From Dendrolimus kikuchii (taxonomy: Eukaryota > Arthropoda > Insecta > Lepidoptera > Lasiocampidae): 64,000 nt of DNA. A model generated the notes under the pieces. The model was given only the letters and a program-made list of their open reading frames with translations. It was not told where the DNA came from and did not search any database. The DNA lies in assembly GCA_019925095.2 (NCBI GenBank), contig CM034398.1, forward strand, positions 5,471,001-5,535,000, given 5' to 3'. The stretch's first letter is position 1. Every line of letters begins with the position of its first letter. A program made the translations under genes and the position numbers. Below are positions 1 through 9,664 of this stretch, one piece after another.

Positions 1-3000
1 GGATGAACCAGAACCATCATCGGAGGAGGAAACCTGTCTGTCAATTGGACCTCTTGAGCCGTCAGACAAAGCAGTACTATCAGTGTGATCACTTGATCCA
101 CAGTTATCATTTTCCTTTTGTTTAGTCTCAGGACAGGATACAGTAGTTCTACTATTAGGTAATAATAACATCTCATCAGAGGATGGTTTGTCATCTTTAG
201 TTGTTGGGTTCCAACCACTAAAAGCATATTTCGAATTATCTTTTTCTGGAATACCAAGTCCACTAGGCAGTACTGGCTTTATATCTTCCATTTTTCTGTA
301 ACGCTTGTAATATTTTATTGAACCATACAGTATCCCAATGAGTGCAAATATAGACATTAGTATGAATGTAACAGTAAGTCCATCTCTTCCTCTACAAGCT
401 ACAGTGCTGGGTTCACTCCACTGTCCAGGGTATTCTATACGATGACCAATATCTTTGTCATATCTCTTGGGTAGTATAACTGATGGACTGTAAGCTAGAG
501 CACCATGATTGTCATCTTCATCATAATTTATAGCTCTTATTTGATACGTTTCTGCTCCAGTGACACCTATACAGTAGGATACAGCATATGATAAATAATT
601 GCTACTAACATTAATAATTTCAGGATTACTATCATCTTTTATAATTCTTATTTGATAAAGATCTACTGTCTTCCATGATGGTTCTGGTTGCTCCCAGGCT
701 ATTTTATCAGGATTATTTTTTATTGCTGGTGCCTTCATTGTATGTGGAGGACCTATAGGTGTTCTAACAAAAATTCCATCATTAGGTTCGATTTTTGAAC
801 AACTTCTTATTGCTGCATTGCAGGCTTGAACAGTAAAAGAATTATTAGTAAATGCTTGGAGACCAGTCAAATTCACCTGTATTCTTGAGGCAGTTTTGTC
901 TCTAGAAACTGGTAGAACATAAATTTCATCACTATAGTTACTAATAACATATTTTCCTATTATACCATTAGAATGTAATGGTGGATCCCAAGATATGACT
1001 AAAGAGTCATTTTTAATATCTGTTATTGCAACATTAATGGGACTTGTAGGAGTATCTTCTATTGTTGTGACACTAGTTGATGCATTTTCAATAGGTTTAA
1101 GACCCTTAGTGGTATTCATTTCTAATGTAAATAGGTAAGTTGTGTAAGGTTCTAGGCTTGTTATATTCATTTCTGTTTGTTTTGGATATTTTGTTGATAC
1201 CCTTTTTATTTCTTGAGATCTATCACAGGAATTACTTGTTTCAAAAGCAGGACAGTAAGATATGCGATAGCCTGTAATAGCATCTTCTGGCAAAGTGCAA
1301 GACATTTTCCATGTAAGTTTTACATAAGACTTTCCAGGGATATCATGATCTAGCTTAACAGGGATAACATAGACTGAATTGCTATCTCTGGAAATATCAC
1401 AACTTGCCCAAACCATTCCACTAGTCATTGAGCCATTATTAGCTGATATAGCAAATTGATATCTGTTGTTGTTTGGTAGTTCAATCACATATTTGGTTTT
1501 ATTCGGATTTAGCACTGTAAAGTTCATTCGCCCAGTGCAGACTTTGGTTGAATTGTGCTGACACCAGAACAATGTATAGTTATCTATGTTTTTTATTCCA
1601 AACCATGACAATTCATATGTACCATTTACATTAGCAACCTTAGTAAAATCGGTTACTTTTAAAGATTCAGTATCTCTTTTACTTGGAATATACAAATGAC
1701 TACTATTGATTGATGACCCAATGCCATTTAAGGACCAAATAAACACATCTAAGGCATCAAGGGAGGCCTCTTCAAGAATAACATAACTCATACTTGTATT
1801 TTTATATGGCTGCAGTGTTTGGAGATTTCTGCCCTTTTGCATAACTGACACATTATATCCAAAATTAGGCCCAGCTTCTTCATACTCCTCAAGTTGTTTC
1901 CAATAAATATATACCCTTCTTTTTCCTTCAAAAGAAGTTTGATCAAATGCCCCTGTAACAGTATCGGGGGGGTTTTGGGGTCTTTCACTATCAGTATAAA
2001 ACACAATGTATGCAAAATCAGACCAAAATTTATCACTTGTTGCCACTGTAGGCCGGATGTAAATTCTAACTTCATATCGCATGTGAGCATAAGGCAGATC
2101 TGTTAATTGAAAATTATATGTCTTATTATTAGCTGGCAAGCTTGATGAGTTTACTCTGCGAAAATATGATGTGTTGTCTATTTTGGCAATCTGATATTCT
2201 ATTTTGTGTTCCACACCACAGGACAAGAAATGTGCAATGTTATTAGGGACACTCCATCTTAGTGAAATACTGTGGGGGTCGGTGGTCAATATTTTTAAGC
2301 CTATAGGTGGATCAGGCTTTACAATAGCAAAATGATCTATTACAAAGTATTGTTCATTGCATCCAAAAATATTACATCCATGTAAGTGAAAGGAATATTT
2401 GTCTTCCATCTGTAAATATCTAGGAGTGCTTTGAGTATCAAAAACACAGTGCCTCAATTTGCTGTCTGTTAAATTTGCAAGACATGCACGCACTGGTAGT
2501 CCATGAAATGCATAATTTAGTGTGTAATTAGTCAAACTATGTAACTGTGATGAAGTCCAAGTACAGTTTAATACCTCAATATTTTTTGAAATACATGCAA
2601 AATCTTTTACATCACTAGGTGGTGAATCTATTAACACCCGGCTAGTGCATCTTTTCTTTTTGTAATAACAGTAATATGTATGCATACCTTTCTCGGGCTT
2701 TTCAATATACAACCTTCTTGTTGTTGCATTGACAATTTCAGAGGGTATTGTTTTGCCACCCAGGGCGAATTTCGAAGTATTCGAATCTTCTGAGACACAA
2801 AGTAACTCCACTGGATCACCGTACCGCACTGTTACTGTGCCTTCTGGATATAACCATAAAACATCGTCCTTGTATTCTACACCTTGACATCCTGAGCAAC
2901 CACACGGTAAACTAAATAAACATAATAATATTATTGTACACCACATCCAAATAACAAAACTGCTTTTGGTCCGCGAACCATTCTTCTTTCTCGAGATTTC

Positions 3001-3018
3001 CGACCACAGTAATGCCAT
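1..3018 (-). CDS. dome: Domeless-like type I cytokine receptor, 5' part, runs off the left edge
   Basis: Single-pass cell-surface receptor, by family the JAK/STAT receptor that binds Unpaired-type cytokines. The frame is open for 1006 codons from the ATG at 3018-3016; an in-frame TAA lies 18 bases upstream, with no other ATG between, which fixes the start. A hydrophobic signal sequence (about residues 20-43, with IILLCLFSLPCGC) is followed by an N-terminal module. At about residues 138-155 comes the cytokine-receptor Cys pair (FACISKNIEVLNCTW). A fibronectin III repeat starts near 237 (PDPPIGLKI) and ends in a degenerate WSXWS box (FWSDFA, about 333). Further FnIII repeats follow (NPPDTVTG about 345; SPINVAITD about 658). 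One membrane helix lies at about 877-900 (TFILMSIFALIGILYGSI), then a basic stop-transfer and a tail with a Pro-containing box1-like stretch (DIKPVLPSG). The visible tail has no YxxQ STAT site; it may lie beyond the edge. No intron interrupts the 3 kb. Assignment to domeless is by architecture and remembered family motifs. Confidence 0.82.
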   Translation of the reverse strand, partial: MALLWSEISRKKNGSRTKSSFVIWMWCTIILLCLFSLPCGCSGCQGVEYKDDVLWLYPEGTVTVRYGDPVELLCVSEDSNTSKFALGGKTIPSEIVNATTRRLYIEKPEKGMHTYYCYYKKKRCTSRVLIDSPPSDVKDFACISKNIEVLNCTWTSSQLHSLTNYTLNYAFHGLPVRACLANLTDSKLRHCVFDTQSTPRYLQMEDKYSFHLHGCNIFGCNEQYFVIDHFAIVKPDPPIGLKILTTDPHSISLRWSVPNNIAHFLSCGVEHKIEYQIAKIDNTSYFRRVNSSSLPANNKTYNFQLTDLPYAHMRYEVRIYIRPTVATSDKFWSDFAYIVFYTDSERPQNPPDTVTGAFDQTSFEGKRRVYIYWKQLEEYEEAGPNFGYNVSVMQKGRNLQTLQPYKNTSMSYVILEEASLDALDVFIWSLNGIGSSINSSHLYIPSKRDTESLKVTDFTKVANVNGTYELSWFGIKNIDNYTLFWCQHNSTKVCTGRMNFTVLNPNKTKYVIELPNNNRYQFAISANNGSMTSGMVWASCDISRDSNSVYVIPVKLDHDIPGKSYVKLTWKMSCTLPEDAITGYRISYCPAFETSNSCDRSQEIKRVSTKYPKQTEMNITSLEPYTTYLFTLEMNTTKGLKPIENASTSVTTIEDTPTSPINVAITDIKNDSLVISWDPPLHSNGIIGKYVISNYSDEIYVLPVSRDKTASRIQVNLTGLQAFTNNSFTVQACNAAIRSCSKIEPNDGIFVRTPIGPPHTMKAPAIKNNPDKIAWEQPEPSWKTVDLYQIRIIKDDSNPEIINVSSNYLSYAVSYCIGVTGAETYQIRAINYDEDDNHGALAYSPSVILPKRYDKDIGHRIEYPGQWSEPSTVACRGRDGLTVTFILMSIFALIGILYGSIKYYKRYRKMEDIKPVLPSGLGIPEKDNSKYAFSGWNPTTKDDKPSSDEMLLLPNSRTTVSCPETKQKENDNCGSSDHTDSTALSDGSRGPIDRQVSSSDDGSGSS

Positions 3019-4180
3019 AACTGCTTCAATGTCTTAATTGTCAATCCATTACGAACTCAAGCACGGGTTCCAACTAAACTGTCCGAAAGGTTCGGCGCAT
3101 TCTTTAATGTTTTTTATCTGACTAAGTAAATGGCGCACCGAGAGTCCCTGCACGATGACACACAACTTGCTAACTGAAGACGTTCACTGCGTACACTTCG
3201 CATTTATTTATCTAAAAACCAATTACATTTTTTGCCGAGATACTAGAGGACACGTCAAGATTTGAACCCCAGAAAATAGCGGACTAAAGAAAATTATTAC
3301 GCATACGGCGTAAGTACTTACATAAATAGAAAGAAAACTTCGGATTGCTAATTCTCAGAATTACCAACTTCACTTCAAAATGTCGAAAACAAATCTAATG
3401 AGGGTTACCAGTTTTTGAATAAATATAGACTTTATTCTATAATAATATTATTCAAGGGCCATTAAATTATCTCCAATTAAGTATACATTAAACATTATTG
3501 TAATTCATTAAATTAGAAATCATTCGGGACCAGCTGCTGAATAAAAATTATGACGCATAATTCTAGTTTGTCGTCTTCATATCACGTTTGTGTACTTTAA
3601 AGATACTAAACTCAATAAAAAAAATATATACCAGTACTGGTCAAGTTATTTACTACATTTTGTATTTAAATTTCCAGTCACAAGTTACTGTAGTAATAGT
3701 TTTATTTGTATACAAGTTTCATAATAGATATAATATATATGACATAAATAATATAAACGTATTAAGTGTTTAAATCACTACTAATAAATTTATTGAAGGT
3801 TATTCAAGCAAAAATTTGGAGAGAACAAGGAATGAACCTCAAAAATAAGCTAAATAAATAAAAAACGTGTACTTCTCGACTCGCCCGACAGAAGTGATAA
3901 CTCAAATTAATCTAAGTTGAATTATTTAATACTGAATTTGTTTAACTTGAGAAAAGCTTAGGTTATTACTTAAATTTTATCTATATTAATATGATAATGT
4001 AAGGAAAGGTTATTTATTAATAAAATCTTTTATTGATTATAAAATATATTTTATTTTTAGTTATAATTCTTGAATATGTACATTAGAATTTTGTGTATGT
4101 AGATTATTAGTATTATTATTTAATCTAATTACTGAAATACGGCTAACGCTGTGGATTAGAGTAAGAGAGGAGGAGCCCGG
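3019..4180. other. AT-rich intergenic DNA upstream of the receptor gene
   Basis: This stretch must hold the promoter and 5' UTR of the receptor gene on the minus strand, but I see no reliable TATA box or initiator. No ORF with recognisable protein similarity and no dispersed repeat shared with the rest of the window. Confidence 0.5.
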
Positions 4181-5070
4181 CTACCGCTGCCGTATGCTTG
4201 TGAGAAAGGAAAGCCAGAGAGAGTGGCGCCGTAACGCGTACGGGCAGTGCTAGTACTACTCCAACTTGGCAAATCCACGTTGGAGTAGTACTAGCACGGC
4301 TAGCTATTGCTGTCATTGCTACCCAAATCGGGGATACCCACTAAATCCCTTGGTGTTCCATCCTTCACCCCTATGTCAAAGCCACAGGTACATGGTGAAG
4401 CTCCTCTGTGGGCCCCTGCAAGCGATGGCCCGGGCAGGCAATAGATTTTCCTCCTCTTTCACTATCTAGGGAACTATGCCCCCGTGGTCTACATAGGTCA
4501 CTTTATAGCGTGGGCTGGTGTGTAATATGCTCCACGGCGGGCCCCTGAGTCGACGACATAACGGCGGGTGAGAAACCTTCGCTAAGGACGCAACCGTGCC
4601 ACCCACCCACGGTGGCTCAAAGTCTAGGCAAGCTCTCCGGTGCCGACGCGGCCTCTGTTGGAGGGAGCGGAGCAGGCTGGTACGCTCACACTCCCGCTCT
4701 ACCTCTTCCTTGATAAGCATTACTCGCTCGCAGAAGAAGAAGACGGCGTCCCATCGGAAGAAGTTCCCAATCATAGTGCGAACCACGGTCAGGAGTGAGA
4801 GATCACATCTAATAATAACGACGAAGTCTCCGCGCTGCTCTGCCTAAGTAGGGCACACCTAGACGGTGTGCAGCGCTGTATCCTTATCGCCAGCTTCGTA
4901 GTGCTGGCAAATTGAAGTGGGCTCACAGCCTAATCGACATAGGTACCTCCCAAAGCAATCATGCCCTGAAAGGCCGTCTATCAACCAGTACATCAGGGTG
5001 CCGTTCGTTTTGATTAAATTACACAGGATGGCCTCACCGTCTCATTGATGGCGAGCCCCACGCTGTGGTG
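4181..5070 (-). mobile_element. R1-type non-LTR retrotransposon, 3'-terminal fragment
   Basis: A GC-rich island in AT-rich DNA. Read on the minus strand it gives the typical C-terminal end of an R1-group LINE ORF2: a segment reading LIDGLSGHDCFGRYLCRLG, then Cys/His residues (CEPTSICQHYEAGDKDTALHT) and, after a frameshift, the end-of-ORF stretch FFCERVMLIKEEVERE. Such a GHxCFxxYL...C...HT ending is familiar from R1, Waldo and TRAS elements; the exact family cannot be told. The upstream RT and endonuclease are absent and the frame is broken, so it is a dead 5'-truncated copy. A strong hairpin lies in its 3' part (4247-4297). Confidence 0.6.
4247..4297. repeat. Perfect 19-bp inverted repeat with 13-nt loop
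   Basis: Arms at 4247-4265 (GTGCTAGTACTACTCCAAC) and 4279-4297 are exact reverse complements around the loop TTGGCAAATCCAC. It sits in the likely 3' UTR of the R1-type LINE fragment, so a LINE RNA structure is one reading; a recent inverted duplication is another. Confidence 0.9.
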
Positions 5071-5221
5071 TTTTAGATGCTGTTCCCAGATCACCATGAT
5101 CACCCTCTGGTCTGGGGCAACCTTAAGTTCTGTTACGGTATTATTAGTATGACAAAAACTATGAACACTGTTCATCATCTCTACAAAATTCTTCTCTTGT
5201 TGGGTACTGATGCGCTCTTAG

Positions 5222-6290
5222 CAGTTTTTATTTATTTTATGGCTTAGCTGCTAGGCCTTTAAGCCAGATCTTAGATTCAATGTAGTTTCTTCATTTTCTA
5301 AAACCTATGTGTAGCATAGCTGAACTGTAGATTATCAGCTAGTGCCATTCAACGGAGTTCTTGTGACAACTCAAAAGGCCACATTTGACTTTACAGTTCA
5401 GCTTTCTCACAAAACATATAATTACTACTCAAAAACTATCAATATCCTACAACTATTGTTCAATTTAGAGTAATTTTACACATTTTTAGAAAAAAAATAT
5501 AGTGAAAAAAAAACTAAAATATACGCTTTTATAGAAAATCCAACTAAAAAACAGAAAATAAATTTGAATTCAAAATAGTGGATATTATCAAAATAACCTT
5601 TTCAGGATATTATCAAAATAACCCTTCTACTTATATCTGTTCATAAAATATTTATAACTATTGATACCATGCACCCCACGCTTTTTTTTCAATAAAATCA
5701 TTTTTTTCTTACACTAGTTTTAATTCAAATTTATTAAAAATTATTTTCTGTTTTTTAGTTGGATTTACTATAAAAGCATATGTTTTTTAGTATTTTTTTA
5801 ACTGTCATTTATTTTTAGTAATTATTTAATTATTTAATTCCCTTCTCCGTGGAAACTTTGAAAAAAGAATTAAATACACTCTTATGATAAAATGGAACGT
5901 TATGTAAAAATAAGCTGTTTTAAAAAGGTTTTTAAATACAAGCTTTTGATATCCTGCATATCATGTAGCAGCAGAGTGCTAGCCAAGACAAGTAAAACAA
6001 GCCCAAACACAACGGGTCTATCTTGTTTAGTACAGAAATTCCTATGGCCACCTTCCGACTCCATCATCAGATCAGCTCCATGGTACCATATTATTGCATT
6101 GTCACGCGATATACACATACGTGCAAAATTTCAGCTCAATCGGAAACCGGGAAGTCGATCAAATTTAACTTGAAAGATTCCGTTACTAACATACGTATGA
6201 AGCTAATAAAAGCGTAAATATAATAATTAATAAAACTGCACAGCACAACATCTCCTTTCAGTTCCCGTCAAAAACTCCTAGCAGTTTTTA
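5222..6290 (-). repeat. Dispersed repeat of about 330 bp, split by later insertions
   Basis: The two ends match, on the minus strand, the repeats at 20833-21090 and 52446-52765: 6226-6290 carries the leading part (GGGAACTGAAAGGAGA, then TGTGCTGTGCAGTTTTAT) and 5222-5485 carries the rest (CAATAGTTGTAGGATATTGA and AAGGCCTAGCAGCTAAGCCA-like end, A-rich tail). About 740 bp between them (5490-6225) is inserted DNA that includes a MITE-like inverted repeat. The A-rich end suggests a retroposon; no coding capacity is seen. Confidence 0.7.
5511..5795. mobile_element. MITE-like element with about 60-bp terminal inverted repeats
   Basis: The left arm (about 5511-5572, with CCAACTAAAAAACAGAAAAT) and the right arm (about 5717-5795, with ATTTTCTGTTTTTTAGTTGG) are near-perfect reverse complements around about 145 bp of AT-rich DNA. 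There is no ORF. It lies inside the interruption of the 5222-6290 repeat, so it is probably part of the inserted sequence. Superfamily not determined. Confidence 0.65.
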
Positions 6291-6446
6291 ATAACAGAAT
6301 TCAGTCTGTTCTTATAATGATAAGAAATTTAAAATAATTTCCGAAAAACTATTAATGCTGGCAATTTTGATTGTACAATAGTCAAAAGGCTTATATCTAA
6401 GTCATAAAGATTTAAAAGTTATTATTGCCAAAATGGTTTGTTTTAC

Positions 6447-6630
6447 GGAGCACATTCATAATCCTGCATTACAGGCCGCCTAGCAGTCCACCACGAAATG
6501 CAGAAATTTGAAAGTTGGAGTCTGTTTTGCGACCTGCAACATCGAGTAGAAAGCCTCCTGAGTCATGCACGCTCCGCCCACTGCAAGTCTGTACTGCATG
6601 ATCGTTTATGGGCCCTTTAAGGCCGGTTCC
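6447..6630 (-). mobile_element. Short MITE, copy of the 24845 and 30384 elements
   Basis: The ends are imperfect inverted repeats: GGAGCACATTCATAATCCTG at about 6448 and, on the other strand, GGGCCCATAAACGATCATGC. The same sequence recurs at about 24845-24990 and 30384-30558. No ORF with similarity to a known family. The superfamily is uncertain; no clear target duplication could be read. Confidence 0.55.
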
Positions 6631-6874
6631 TACATTATATCCTACCTGCCTCACTATCATTGGTTGAATTATGACATTACTTCAATGGAGCTTATTTATA
6701 TCAAATTTTAACCGATAATATAGCGAATGAACGGTCGTTAAGGCATAGGAATGTGATAACTCTGTTAAATGTTTTATTTTTTTTAAAGATGAAAGCCATT
6801 GAAAGAAAACCTATATATAATTTTAAAGGTATCTAAGAAGACTAAAAATGGTTTGTGAGGGATTACTAGGGACT

Positions 6875-7210
6875 CGTTCCTTTAGTACCTCATAACGCCG
6901 AAAACGTTCCGTTAGCCGTTCCACAAGACGACCGCGGTCGTTATGGTCGTGGCGAAAACGCCACTAATGACGTCATCATTTTCAATCACACAGCGCTCAC
7001 AACGATTCACGTCAAGAGGTGGGTCGAATAACAGTTCCACTTGGGTTTACGATTCTAACGCCGGCTAGCAAGTGGAATGGGAAAAATCGCGGTCGTGAAC
7101 GTGGTCGTTGTGAGTCCCTAATGGAACGTAGCCGATAGTTTATGATTGTAACGTCCGCAAAGAAGTGGAACGGGAAAAATCGCGGTCGTAAACATGCACG
7201 ATGTAAATCC
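6875..7210. mobile_element. MITE related to the element at 58570-58940
   Basis: Shares long stretches with 58570-58940: CGTTCCTTTAGTA at one end, GACCRCGGTCGTTATGG-type sequence, TCACACAG(C/T)GCTCACAACGA, and GTGGAACGGGAAAAATCG. Its terminal sequences are related as inverted repeats. The copy here carries a duplicated internal segment (AAGTGGAA(T/C)GGGAAAAATCG occurs twice, near 7072 and 7160). No transposase coding. Confidence 0.6.
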
Positions 7211-7276
7211 GTTCTGGAACTAGAAAAGCAATACAATAATATGACACTATTTCAAATATTCTTTTAAAAAAAGGCT

Positions 7277-7570
7277 AATTTGTTGACCGCTGTTGAGTGG
7301 GTAAAGCTTTTATCGGCATGCCTCACTACGCGCAATGGTTTCGGGTTTGATTCCTGGCATGGGAAACTTAATAAACAAACTTTCCCTTAATGATTATAGT
7401 TTGGAGTGTCTGGGATCAGGCTCCAGTGGTCCGTTGTAAATATTATCCATAACACAAGCGTGAGATACGCTTGTGATATGAATAATACTTAGGTTGAGTA
7501 TATACAACGTGTGTATTTTGTGTTTTTCTTTAAATGATTATTATTATTATACAACTATGTGGAATTCTGT
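7277..7570 (+). mobile_element. tRNA-headed SINE, family 1
   Basis: A degenerate tRNA-like head with an A box (GCTGTTGAGTGGGTAAAGC) and a B box (GGGTTTGATTCC) is followed by the same body as the copies at 25005, 59863 and 61369 (GTCTGGGATCAG, then ACACAAGCGT and GGTTGAGTATATACAA), and it ends in an ATT-type simple tail. No flanking duplication was read with confidence. Confidence 0.7.
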
Positions 7571-7863
7571 AATAGATTCTGGGTCAGCAAATCGGCACGA
7601 CTAATTGGCACCAAATTCAAAATATTTCCAACTGACAACTTTAAATATAACATGAAAAACCCGATTTGGTATTTTTGTGTTTTATATTAACTACTGCGTT
7701 TTAGTTTCGCCACTGCGTAACGAAAATTTTCCACAAAAAAAAACACCTAAAGAGATGTTTGTGATTATTCATTTCACCGATATAAGTGGTGTCATATGAA
7801 GAATCTGAATAAATAGCTTGTAACACGACTCGCTGGCCAGACTCTAGACTACTAATTACTCTA

Positions 7864-9162
7864 CTTAGTCTTGCCATAAATACTGTTACAGTTAAAAAGA
7901 AGCAAAATATTACATTTGAATTTGGAATCTGTCATTTTTATATGATTGTTCATTGTGTTTTTTATTTTGGCGCCAATACATTGTACAACATTTTGCGATT
8001 TTAAAATGGAGTGGAGCGATAAAGAGAACCGAATCGCTGTGATTGCATTACACAAAGTAGGTATGGAGCCAAATACAATTTTTAAAACTCTCCATACGCT
8101 TGGTATTAGTCAAATGTTTGTGTACCGACCTATTAATAGGTACAATGAGACCTCCTCTGTTTGTGACAGAAAAAGATCTGGCCGTCCACGTAGTGTTCGT
8201 ACGAAAAAGGTGGTTAAAGCAGCAAGGAAAAGAATTGGAAGAAATCCTGTCCGAAAGCAAAAGATTTTATTTCAGGAGACGAAGATATCACCTAGAACCA
8301 TGTCGCGTATTTTAAAAGATAACTTAGGACTTGCAGCCTATAAGAGACGCACTGGTCATTTCTTAACTCATAATTTAAAAAAGAATAGGGTGGTAAAATC
8401 GAAACAACAAACTGAAACGGTACGCAAAGGGAGGTCACAGAAAAATTTTGTTTACGGATGAGAAAATTTTTACAATTGAGCAACATTTTAACAAAAAAAA
8501 TTACCTTATTTATGCTCAAAGCTCTAAGGAAGCTTCTCAATTAGTCGACAGAGTGCAAGGTGGGCATTATCCGTCTTCAATGATGGTTTGGTGGGGTGTT
8601 AGCTATGAAAGAGTGACTGAGTCATATTTTTGTGAAAACGGTATCAAAACATCGGCACACGTGTATCAAAATACCATTCTAGAGAAGGTAGTTAAGCCCC
8701 TTAACAACACCATATTCAATAACCAAGAATGGTCCTTCCAGCAAGACTCGGCGCCGGGTCATAAAGCTCGGTCCACGCAGTCTTGGTTGGAAACTAACGT
8801 TTCGGACTTCATCAGAGCTCAAGACTGGCCATAGTCCCGATCTGAGTCCGCTGGATTATGATTTATGGTGAGTTTTAGAGAGTACGGTTGGCTCTAAACG
8901 CCATGATAATTTGGAGTCCATAAAACAATCCATACGATTGGCAGTGAAGAATTTTCCCATGGAAAGAGTGCGTGCTTCTATTGATAACTGGCCTCAACGT
9001 TTAAAGGACTGTATTGCAGCCAATAGAGACCACTTCGAATAAGCTTTTTATATTTTAAATTGTTTTATATTTATGTATTGAAGTAACACACTGTAAAACT
9101 TATAAATGTTAATTGTAATAGAAAAAAATGTTCTTTGTTACAATATTTATGGCAAGACTAGG
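7864..9162 (+). mobile_element. Tc1/mariner element, maT-like (DD37D), inactivated
   Basis: The element is bounded by TA at 7862-7863 and 9163-9164. Inside them lie terminal inverted repeats of about 27 bp: CTTAGTCTTGCCATAAATA on the left and the reverse complement of CCTAGTCTTGCCATAAATA on the right. The transposase (8006-9042) occupies most of the 1.3 kb on the plus strand. Full length with matching ends but a broken gene, hence a fossil copy. Confidence 0.9.
8006..9042 (+). pseudogene. maT-like mariner transposase, frameshifted
   Basis: Starts at the ATG in MEWSDKENRIAVIALHK and ends at the TAA at 9040-9042 (AANRDHFE). The N-terminal helix-turn-helix is readable (SGRPRSVRT as GRPR-like hook). 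The frame shifts near 8410-8420, after which the first catalytic Asp is seen in FTDEKIF. The second is in FQQDSAPGHKA. A second frameshift near 8832 precedes the third in SPDLSPLDYDLW. Allowing for that gap, the spacing between the last two is about 37, as in the maT (DD37D) group. A nonsense TGA follows in W*VLES. Two frameshifts and one stop make it inactive. Confidence 0.85.
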
Positions 9163-9412
9163 TATATTTGGGGAACAGTGAGGAAATTAGATCATTTTTT
9201 ATAATTCTATCTCTCTCTAAATATAATAAAAAGGTCTCAAACCATATTTCCAAGACATATCGATCGATGCGAATCGATTTTCTCATATTGTACAGCGATA
9301 TATAGACATCACGATTTCCTGATTTCGATATCATTATACCGTATAGTTCCGTATACAGTTTTATAGTACATGATATATAATTTTTGTTGCTTATCCAATC
9401 AAACCAATGTTT

Positions 9413-9655
9413 TATTTTTATTGCAGAAGTTCAGCAGACAGACAAACGGCCGGCCGATATAATGGAAAGCGGTACCCTCGCCTGTGGACATTAATTTACA
9501 ACACCAAAGGTGCTACAAATGCGCTGCTGCGCTCTTAAGGGAGATTGGAACCTGGTCACTAATGCCGGAACACAACTCAAGATTGTTATGGCGGCATACT
9601 CTAGAACAGGGGTGGTAGCTATCCAATCTGGCAAATACCCTACCACCTGGCAATA
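9413..9655 (-). mobile_element. A-tailed retroposon of about 305 bp, 5'-truncated copy
   Basis: One of ten copies of a repeat that, in sense orientation, starts TTATCCGTGCAGGAACGG and ends CTCCTGCAATAAAAA. Here only the tail-proximal 240 bp remain. It has no certain tRNA, 7SL or 5S head, so whether it is a SINE or the 3' end of a LINE is open. Confidence 0.75.
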
Positions 9656-9664
9656 TCCTGGCAT

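Noticed and set aside
4596..4847. Arg-rich open frame on the plus strand
   Set aside because: Opposite strand of the R1-type LINE C-terminal region.
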